10,390 nucleotides of DNA from contig DARY01000006.1 in assembly GCA_002503545.1 (NCBI GenBank), positions 1 through 10,390 on the forward strand. The letters run 5' to 3'. A program made the position numbers and the translations under genes. This DNA comes from Candidatus Methanomethylophilus sp. UBA78 (GTDB taxonomy: Archaea > Thermoplasmatota > Thermoplasmata > Methanomassiliicoccales > Methanomethylophilaceae). Of the stretch, positions 5,868-10,390 are shown piece after piece (the first letter of the stretch is position 1; the number at the start of each line of letters is the position of its first letter). The notes below the pieces were generated by a model. It worked only from the letters and a program-made list of their open reading frames with translations. It had not been told where the DNA came from and did no database searches.

Positions 5868-6334
5868 AGCTGATAGGTATAGCCGACACCACCTTCGCCA
5901 GATACGACATGGGGAAGGCGGCCATCGACGAACTGGAGAGGACGGGGACGGGGTTCAGGATCGTAAGGGTCACGGTGCCCGGCATGAAGGACCTGCCCGT
6001 CGCCTGCAAGAAGCTCATCGAGGAGCAGAAATGCGACATCTGCATGGCGCTCGGTATGCCGGGCCCCATGGCGAAGGACAAGATGTGCGCGGACGAGGCG
6101 TCCAACGGCCTCATCAGAGCGCAGCTGATGACCAACACCCACATCATCGAGGTCTTCGTCCACGAGGACGAGGCCAAGGACGATGCGGAGCTGGCCTGGC
6201 TGGCCGACAGGCGCACGAGGGAGCACGCGGTAAACGTTTACGATATGCTGTTCAGGCCCGAGAGGCTCACCCAGAGGGCGGGAACCGGGCTCAGACAGGG
6301 ATTCGAGGACAAGGGTCCCGTATACAAGAAATAA
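5864..6334 (+). CDS. ribC: Riboflavin synthase, archaeal RibC type (probable CTG start)
   Basis: Dismutates two 6,7-dimethyl-8-ribityllumazine molecules to riboflavin and the pyrimidinedione. The archaeal enzyme is related to lumazine synthase and not to bacterial RibE. Family motifs: GIADTTFARYDMGKAA at 5-20, VPGMKDLPVACKKL, MALGMPGPMAKDK, ADEASNGLIRAQLMTN, HIIEVFVHEDEAKDD and GLRQGFEDKGP. The first in-frame ATG (5909) would delete the first beta-strand and the conserved DTTFAR segment. Reading back from it, no ATG, GTG or TTG is found close by; CTG at 5864 gives 156 residues, the length I recall for M. jannaschii RibC. That CTG overlaps the ribL stop as CTGA, and GGGGGG lies 6 bases upstream, suggesting a translationally coupled non-standard start. 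ATC at 5861 or a second CTG at 5870 are less likely. Function is firm, start less so. Confidence 0.9.
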   Translation: MKLIGIADTTFARYDMGKAAIDELERTGTGFRIVRVTVPGMKDLPVACKKLIEEQKCDICMALGMPGPMAKDKMCADEASNGLIRAQLMTNTHIIEVFVHEDEAKDDAELAWLADRRTREHAVNVYDMLFRPERLTQRAGTGLRQGFEDKGPVYKK

Positions 6335-6346
6335 GGAGAGACAGAA

Positions 6347-6763
6347 ATGAAAGCGTACAAGATTGGGGCCGTTGTGGCCGAGTTTAACTACGAAGTGACC
6401 ATGCTGATGATGGAGAGGGCGAAGGCGGAGGCCGACTTCCTCGGGGTCGAGATAACCAAGATCATCAAGGTCCCCGGGGTGTTCGACATGCCCCTGGCCA
6501 TAAAGAAGCTGCTCGAGTGCGAGGACATCGACGGTGTCATCACCCTCGGAGCGGTCATAAAAGGCGAGACCAAGCACGACGAGGTCATCATAGCCCAGGC
6601 CGCCCGTAAGATCACCGACCTGGCGCTCGACTACGACAAGCCCGTCGCCTTCGGCGTCACCGGGCCCGACATGACGGAGCTGCAGGCCATCGACAGGATC
6701 GAGAAGGGCCGCGACGCGATAGACTCCGTCGTCAAGATGCTTCAGAGACTCGACAAGATCTGA
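6347..6763 (+). CDS. ribH: 6,7-dimethyl-8-ribityllumazine synthase
   Basis: Condenses 5-amino-6-ribitylaminouracil with dihydroxybutanone phosphate to give lumazine, the substrate of RibC. Family members assemble as pentamers or 60-mer capsids. The 138 residues show AEFNYEVT at 11-18 (substrate-stacking F13), VPGVFDMPLAIKKLL at 42-56, LGAVIKGETKHDEVI at 67-81 with the expected catalytic histidine H77, and PVAFGVT in the C-terminal third. Length and motifs are normal, so the enzyme should be active. The start is well placed: AAGGAG (6333-6338), overlapping the ribC stop, sits 8 bases before the ATG. It is the last gene of the rib operon, 12 bases after ribC, and is followed by two GC-rich hairpins. 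Confidence 0.95.
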   Translation: MKAYKIGAVVAEFNYEVTMLMMERAKAEADFLGVEITKIIKVPGVFDMPLAIKKLLECEDIDGVITLGAVIKGETKHDEVIIAQAARKITDLALDYDKPVAFGVTGPDMTELQAIDRIEKGRDAIDSVVKMLQRLDKI

Positions 6764-6771
6764 GGCGGGAC

Positions 6772-6789
6772 CCGGCGGAAAACCGCCGG
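6772..6789 (+). terminator. Hairpin after ribH
   Basis: CCGGCGG and CCGCCGG form a perfect 7-bp stem around an AAAA loop, starting 8 bases past the ribH stop. No T-tract follows, so it may protect the mRNA 3' end or help termination instead of being a standard intrinsic terminator. Confidence 0.4.
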
Positions 6790-6803
6790 ATCCGTTCCCC
6801 TTC

Positions 6804-6833
6804 GCGGCGGGAGGGCGCATGCCCGCCCGCCGC
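6804..6833 (+). terminator. Second, longer hairpin after ribH
   Basis: GCGGCGGG (6804-6811) pairs with CCCGCCGC (6826-6833). The pairing continues past one A-G mismatch with GGGC/GCCC, giving a 12-bp stem and a four-base loop GCAT. It is the more stable of two tandem hairpins closing the rib operon. No T-run follows. Confidence 0.4.
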
Positions 6834-7012
6834 AGGACCGTGACGACACGGGAAACAGATTATCCAGCAAAGGCGGTTTCCAACACAATTTTCGACGGAT
6901 GAACCGCTCCCGGTCCATCAGTCTCAGAATACGGGGACCGCATCTGCGCCGCCTTCAGAACCGGCCCCGGCAGCATGTGCGCATGTACCGCCCCCGAGCG
7001 GCACCTGCCGGG
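6834..7012. other. Gene-free stretch with successive inverted repeats
   Basis: No ORF with family resemblance, no tRNA and no Shine-Dalgarno-led start is visible here. Three inverted repeats follow one another: GCGGTT/AACCGC (6873-6878, 6902-6907), CGGTCC/GGACCG (6911-6916, 6935-6940), and an outer 8-bp pair CCCGGCAG/CTGCCGGG (6966-6973, 7005-7012). The outer pair encloses a smaller CCGC/GCGG hairpin (6988-6991, 6998-7001). The last structure ends directly on the TTTAAA box. It could be an end of transcription, a small RNA or an operator; I cannot decide between them. Confidence 0.3.
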
Positions 7013-7020
7013 TTTAAAGA
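7013..7020 (+). promoter_or_regulatory. Candidate TATA box of the nuclease-helicase gene
   Basis: TTTAAAGA predicts transcription starting near 7043. That lies downstream of the first in-frame ATG codons (7027 and 7033) and about 11 nt before the ATG at 7054. If this is the true promoter, translation starts at 7054. No better TATA box is seen 26 bp before 7027. Confidence 0.4.
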
Positions 7021-7053
7021 CAACGTATGCCGATGACGGTCCGGAATACGGAC

Positions 7054-8946
7054 ATGATCATCTACCAGAATACCAAGGACAAGTTCCTGGATGACATAAC
7101 CGAAGGCGTACTCGAGGAGAAGATAGGGGATGCCGTGGAACAGCGCTTCGGCCGCCGCACCCCCAAATCGGAGATGCGCGCATGGACGAACTCCCTCGGG
7201 TACATGGGGACCATCCTCTCCGTGTCCGCCGTCCCGGACGATGCGGGCATAGCGGTGGAGTACAACATACCCTACACTTCGAAGCGCGTGGACATGATCG
7301 TCTCCGGTTTCGACGGGGAGGGGAGGAACTCCGCGGTCATAATCGAGCTCAAGCAATGGGAATCCGCGGAGGCGGTGCCCGGCAAGGACGGGGTGGTCCG
7401 CACGTTCATCAACGGCAGCGTCCACGAGACCACGCACCCCTCCTATCAGGCATGGTCGTATGCGATGGCGATAAGGGATTTCAACGCGGACGTCCAGGAC
7501 CGGGACGTGGTCCTGCAGCCGTGCGCCTGCCTGCACAACTACGTGGGAAGCGACCCGGACCCCCTCCTCGACAGGATGTACGGGGTGTACACCGACGGCG
7601 CCCCCGTCTTCTCCAAGCGCGACGGCGGCAGACTGAAGAGATTCCTGGAGAGCATGATACGCAAAGGGGACCGTCTGGAGACCGTCTTCCTCATCGACAG
7701 CGGGAGGCTCAGGCCCTCCAAGTCCCTGCAGGACTCCCTGTGCTCCATGATGGAGGGGAACCGCGAGTTCATCATGCTCGACACGCAGAAGATCGTCTAC
7801 GAGGAGGTCCTGAGCTCGGTCAGGAAGGTCCTGAGGGACGGGAGGAAGAGGACCCTCATCGTGAGGGGCGGACCCGGTACCGGGAAGACCGTGCTGGCCA
7901 TCAACCTGCTGTCCGAGGTGATCTCGAGGGGTTCGTCCGCCGCCTACGTGACGAGGAACGCCGCCCCGCGCCACGTCTACAAATACAAACTCAAGGGGAG
8001 CATGAAGAAGAACAGGGTGGACGTCCTGTTCAGGGGTTCGGGGGAATTCACGGAATCCCCCGAGAACGCCTTCGACGTCCTGCTGGTGGACGAGGCGCAC
8101 AGGCTCAACGAGAAGAGCGGCATGTTCTCCAACCTGGGGGAGAACCAGGTCATGGAACTGATACGTTCGTCCCGCCTCTCCGTGTTCTTCATCGACGAGG
8201 ACCAGCGCGTCACCGTGAAGGACATCGGGACCGAGGACGAGATCCGCAGGTTCGCGAAGATGCTGGGGTCGGAGGTCGGCAGGATGGAGCTGGATTCCCA
8301 GTACCGGTGCTCCGGTTCGGACGGGTACATGGAATGGCTCGACCACACCCTGCATATCAGGTACACGGCGACGCTGGAACCCCCGTCCCCGTCCGAGTAC
8401 GACTTCCGCGTCTTCGACGACCCCTGTGTCCTCAGGGAGGAGATCGAGAGGAGGAACGCCGAGAACAACAGGTCCAGGATCGTGGCCGGGTACTGCTGGA
8501 ACTGGATAACCGAGGGCAAGAACGACCCGAACGTCCACGACATCACCATACCGGAATACGGGTTCGAGATGAGCTGGAACCTCGGAAGCACGAATACGTG
8601 GGCGGTGGACCCGGGCTCCGTGGAGGAGGCGGGGTGCATACACACGTGCCAGGGGTTGGAATTCGATTACGTGGGCGTGATAATAGGGCCGGACATGAGG
8701 TTCGAGTCCGGGGAGGTAGTCACGGATGCGTCGAAGCGCGCCAGGACGGACCAGTCCCTGAGGGGCCTCAGGACCAAATACGGACCGGGGGAGCGCGAGG
8801 CCGTCGCGGACAGGATCATCAAGAACACCTACAAGGTCCTGATGACCCGCGGGATGAAGGGGTGCTACGTGTACTGCACGGACAGGGCCCTGTCGGACTA
8901 CATCAAAGGGAGATATGCCGCCCGTGGGGAGGGCGGCCGCAGCTGA
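7054..8946 (+). CDS. PD-(D/E)XK nuclease fused to DUF2075-type SF1 helicase
   Basis: Predicted cytosolic nucleic-acid enzyme of 630 residues. The N-terminal region (about 1-200) has a PD-(D/E)XK pattern: E69, D80 in KRVDMIV, and ELK at 98-100, followed by HPSYQAWSYA at 128-137. The helicase half (about 245-615) carries a full set of SF1-like motifs: Walker A GGPGTGKT (272-279), Walker B VDEAH (345-349), FFIDEDQ (378-384), SQYRC (415-419), HTCQGLEFD (530-538) and VLMTRGMKG (595-603). All key residues look intact. Relatives are annotated as DUF2075 or Schlafen-group-3-like helicase proteins, and their substrate is not established. Defence against foreign DNA or RNA, or repair, are both plausible. 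I chose ATG 7054 because MIIYQNTKDKF resembles the N-termini I recall for this family and because of the TTTAAA position; ATG 7027 would add nine residues. It stands alone, with no methylase or phage gene beside it. Confidence 0.85.
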   Translation: MIIYQNTKDKFLDDITEGVLEEKIGDAVEQRFGRRTPKSEMRAWTNSLGYMGTILSVSAVPDDAGIAVEYNIPYTSKRVDMIVSGFDGEGRNSAVIIELKQWESAEAVPGKDGVVRTFINGSVHETTHPSYQAWSYAMAIRDFNADVQDRDVVLQPCACLHNYVGSDPDPLLDRMYGVYTDGAPVFSKRDGGRLKRFLESMIRKGDRLETVFLIDSGRLRPSKSLQDSLCSMMEGNREFIMLDTQKIVYEEVLSSVRKVLRDGRKRTLIVRGGPGTGKTVLAINLLSEVISRGSSAAYVTRNAAPRHVYKYKLKGSMKKNRVDVLFRGSGEFTESPENAFDVLLVDEAHRLNEKSGMFSNLGENQVMELIRSSRLSVFFIDEDQRVTVKDIGTEDEIRRFAKMLGSEVGRMELDSQYRCSGSDGYMEWLDHTLHIRYTATLEPPSPSEYDFRVFDDPCVLREEIERRNAENNRSRIVAGYCWNWITEGKNDPNVHDITIPEYGFEMSWNLGSTNTWAVDPGSVEEAGCIHTCQGLEFDYVGVIIGPDMRFESGEVVTDASKRARTDQSLRGLRTKYGPGEREAVADRIIKNTYKVLMTRGMKGCYVYCTDRALSDYIKGRYAARGEGGRS

Positions 8947-8959
8947 CCTCCCCGGACGG

Positions 8960-8967
8960 TTATATAT
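8960..8967 (+). promoter_or_regulatory. TATA box of the PAP2 phosphatase gene
   Basis: TTATATAT is centred about 27 bp before the GTG at 8991, so the predicted transcript begins at the start codon. This supports GTG as a leaderless start. The ATG at 8972 lies in another frame and would be upstream of the transcript. Confidence 0.65.
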
Positions 8968-8990
8968 ACGCATGAACCGAATCCCGTGGC

Positions 8991-9506
8991 GTGTCGGAAC
9001 TGGATATCCTGATATGGATAGACGGGAACATGTCGAGCCCCGTCCTGGACCTCGCCTCCAAGGCAGCCGATGCCCTGGCGGGCAGTGTGGCGATGTACTG
9101 TCTGGCACTTCTGCTGCTGGTCCCCCGCGGCACCCGCAGGCTCGGGATCCTCCTGTTCGCCTCGATGCTGCTGTGCGACCTGCTTTTCGACGAGGTCCTG
9201 AAGGCCGTGACGGCCAGGGAGCGTCCGTTCGCCGTGTACCCCGCGGAACTCATCATCCCGGCCCCGTCCAACTACTCCTTCCCCTCCGGTCACACCGAGA
9301 ACGCATTCATACTGGCATTCTCCGTGCTGACCTGCGACAGGAGGTTCGGGGCCGTCGCGGCGGTCTTCGCCGCATTCGTCGCCTTCTCCCGGCTGTACCT
9401 GTTCGTCCACTGGCCCACCGACGTCCTGGCCGGGGTGTTCTTCGCCGCCCTGAGCGTTTATGCGGTCCGCCTGCTGATGGGGAAGCTGTCGGCCGGCACC
9501 GGATGA
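8991..9506 (+). CDS. PAP2-family membrane phosphatase
   Basis: Integral membrane acid phosphatase of the type-2 phosphatidic acid phosphatase superfamily, 171 residues. Substrates in this family include phosphatidic acid, polyprenyl pyrophosphates and phosphatidylglycerol phosphate; the archaeal substrate here cannot be read, though a polyprenyl phosphate or archaeal lipid phosphate is likely. All three catalytic motifs are present: K71-x6-R78-P79 (KAVTARERP), PSGH at 98-101, and SR-x5-H-x3-D at 133-144 (SRLYLFVHWPTD). H101 and H140 would be the phosphohistidine-forming and proton-transfer residues. Hydrophobic segments lie at about 27-46, 51-68, 103-114, 118-137 and 145-163. It begins with GTG, placed by the TATA box and by the absence of a Shine-Dalgarno sequence. 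It has its own promoter 44 bp after the helicase gene, so it is probably not co-regulated with it. Confidence 0.9.
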   Translation: MSELDILIWIDGNMSSPVLDLASKAADALAGSVAMYCLALLLLVPRGTRRLGILLFASMLLCDLLFDEVLKAVTARERPFAVYPAELIIPAPSNYSFPSGHTENAFILAFSVLTCDRRFGAVAAVFAAFVAFSRLYLFVHWPTDVLAGVFFAALSVYAVRLLMGKLSAGTG

Positions 9507-9586
9507 TGCCCTGTCCGGCGGCGGGACGAAAATGTAGATAAAAAAGAAATGGATTCGGAGACAAACGTAAACCATCGGGACCGTCC

Positions 9587-9613
9587 GTATCCGGATACCC
9601 AGAAGCCGTACGG
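9587..9613. promoter_or_regulatory. Two related palindromes before the FNT transporter gene
   Basis: GTATCCGGATAC (9587-9598) is a perfect 12-bp palindrome, and CCGTACGG (9606-9613) a perfect 8-bp palindrome, with centres 17 bp apart. The two share the pieces CCGTA and CGGAT, as if built from the same half-site. They lie 22-48 bp before the proposed ATG. A regulator binding site is possible. The only TATA-like stretch nearby is an A-rich TAGATAAAAA at 9536-9545, which would give a leader of about 65 nt containing these sites, so an RNA structure is an alternative. Confidence 0.3.
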
Positions 9614-9634
9614 ATTCCCGTGGAGTGCGGGAAA

Positions 9635-10270
9635 ATGATGCAACATTACTTGAAATGCTTCCTCAGGGCCGTACTCGCCGGCATAGCGATCGGCATGGGC
9701 GGCTGTATCTACATGGGCACGGTCACGACCGACTACAAATGGGTCGGGGCCATACTCTTCTCCATAGGTCTTTTCACCGTCTACACCTTCGGACTGGACC
9801 TCTACACCGGGAAGGTCGGTTACGCCGTGGAGAACAAACCCTCCTATCTCGTGGACCTCGCGGTCATGATCGTCGGCAACTTCGTCGGGGCACTGATAAT
9901 CGGTCAGATGATCCCCATGTCGGAAGCCGCCGAGGCCCTCATAGTGGGCCCCAAGCTTGACGTCGACATCGACTGGTGGCTCGTCTTCTGCAAGGGCGTG
10001 TTCTGCGGCGTCCTCATGTTCATCGCCGCCGACTACTACAAGACCCAGAGGAAATATCTCGCCACCTTCGTCTGCGTCCCGGTCTTCATATTGGCCGGGT
10101 TCGAGCACTCGATCGCCGACATGTTCTACTTCTGCTCCACTGGCACATTCACGCTCGAGGCCTTCCTCTTCATCCTGGTGGTCATCGCCGGGAACGGAGT
10201 CGGAGGGATACTGCTCCCCCTGTGCAGGAAGTACATGTACGAGAACCCGCCGGCGAACGTCTCCGGATGA
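9635..10270 (+). CDS. Formate/nitrite transporter (FNT) family protein, compact form
   Basis: Predicted six-helix membrane channel of the FocA/NirC/HSC family, which carries small anions such as formate, nitrite or hydrosulfide; substrate unknown. Visible family marks: GGCIYMG at 22-28, GLDLYTGK at 53-60, KGVFCGVLMFIA at 120-131, the signature AGFEHSIADM at 154-163 with the central pore histidine H158, and GNGVGG at 186-191. Helices lie at about 8-30, 36-55, 70-93, 115-133, 142-160 and 172-195. With 211 residues it is shorter than the usual 250-290, through short loops and termini. FocA, as I recall it, has CNWLV where this has CGVLM, so the selectivity region may differ. I chose ATG 9635 because GGAG (9622-9625) lies 9 bases before it; GTG 9620 would add five residues and lacks a ribosome binding site. 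Formate use would suit a methanogen, but that is inference. Confidence 0.85.
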   Translation: MMQHYLKCFLRAVLAGIAIGMGGCIYMGTVTTDYKWVGAILFSIGLFTVYTFGLDLYTGKVGYAVENKPSYLVDLAVMIVGNFVGALIIGQMIPMSEAAEALIVGPKLDVDIDWWLVFCKGVFCGVLMFIAADYYKTQRKYLATFVCVPVFILAGFEHSIADMFYFCSTGTFTLEAFLFILVVIAGNGVGGILLPLCRKYMYENPPANVSG

Positions 10271-10291
10271 CGGTAGTATTTATGGGATGTT

Positions 10292-10321
10292 CCCCCGCCC
10301 GCACGGGGCGGGGGATGTTTT
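10292..10321 (+). terminator. Hairpin plus T-run after the FNT gene
   Basis: CCCCCGCCC (10292-10300) pairs perfectly with GGGCGGGGG (10306-10314) around a five-base loop, GCACG. The stem is followed by ATGTTTT, with four T residues at 10318-10321. It begins 21 bases past the FNT stop and is the most standard terminator shape on the plus strand of this window. Confidence 0.65.
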
Positions 10322-10390
10322 CCCCTCGGCGCAACCCCTGGGACTGACTCCCTGATGTCAAGAATACAGTTGGAAATGTCGTATAATATG

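Noticed and set aside
4720..6763. FMN riboswitch controlling the rib operon
   Set aside because: The predicted leader before ribB is about 10 nt and no RFN-like conserved segments are visible. Archaea generally control these genes by protein regulators.
5591..6820. Minus-strand frame of 409 codons opposite ribL-ribC-ribH
   Set aside because: It is antisense to three well-identified riboflavin genes and shows no family features.
6840..7012. tRNA or CRISPR repeat in the gene-free stretch
   Set aside because: No cloverleaf with a T-arm GTTC motif can be drawn, and no sequence is repeated at regular intervals. Only separate inverted repeats are present.
6955..9108. Minus-strand open frame of 717 codons across the nuclease-helicase gene
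   Set aside because: It is antisense to a gene with intact nuclease and helicase motifs. Its product is rich in Arg, Pro, His and Gly with no family motif, as expected from the high GC content of the opposite strand.
7054..9506. Nuclease-helicase and PAP2 phosphatase as a two-gene defence system
   Set aside because: The PAP2 gene has its own TATA box and leaderless start 44 bp downstream, and PAP2 phosphatases are common lipid enzymes. Adjacency alone does not support a joint function.
10355..10390. Possible start of another plus-strand gene (ATG TCA AGA ATA ...) open to the window end
   Set aside because: Only 12 codons are visible, with no Shine-Dalgarno sequence and no TATA box at the right distance. 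The TATAAT near 10384 could equally be a promoter for a gene beyond the window.

Overview
The window looks like a piece of a GC-rich archaeal chromosome, most likely a Thermoplasmatota methanogen of the Methanomassiliicoccales type. The evidence is an archaeal/eukaryotic-type GluRS, an archaeal-type serine hydroxymethyltransferase, the archaeal riboflavin synthase RibC and FAD synthetase RibL, and a DUF1638 protein. Promoters are TATA boxes about 26 bp upstream of start codons, so several genes appear leaderless. None of the eleven genes ends in TAG, which would suit a pyrrolysine-using lineage. The order-level assignment is inference; no marker gene here proves it.

Layout. 1-1525 (+): 3' part of gltX, its N-terminus cut off by the window edge. 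1602-2261 (-): a DtxR/MntR-like metal-dependent repressor with a C-terminal FeoA-like domain and an unusual Cys cluster. 2262-2375: divergent promoter region with a perfect 14-bp palindrome, probably the repressor's operator. 2376-3221 (+): a DUF1638 protein. 3314-4597 (-): glyA, convergent with it, with a terminator-like hairpin plus T-run between them. 4598-4719: divergent glyA/rib promoter region with three TTACC/GGTAA half-sites. 4720-6763 (+): tight operon ribB-ribL-ribC-ribH. 6764-7053: hairpins and inverted repeats, no gene seen. 7054-8946 (+): a PD-(D/E)XK nuclease fused to an SF1 helicase of the DUF2075 type. 8991-9506 (+): a PAP2 membrane phosphatase. 9635-10270 (+): a short formate/nitrite transporter family protein, followed by a strong hairpin terminator. 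10322-10390 holds no supported gene.

How the genes work together. The clearest unit is the riboflavin operon. RibB makes dihydroxybutanone phosphate, RibH joins it to the pyrimidine to give lumazine, RibC dismutates lumazine to riboflavin, and RibL adenylates FMN to FAD. The GTP-side enzymes and riboflavin kinase are not in this window. GlyA supplies glycine and one-carbon units. The repressor and the DUF1638 gene share a divergent promoter region, so metal control of DUF1638 is possible but unproven. The nuclease-helicase is the best accessory or defence candidate, though no partner gene is visible. I did not find a convincing multi-gene system that is new; the more unusual points are a probable CTG start on ribC, the altered metal site and Cys cluster of the repressor, the candidate operators, and the nuclease-helicase.
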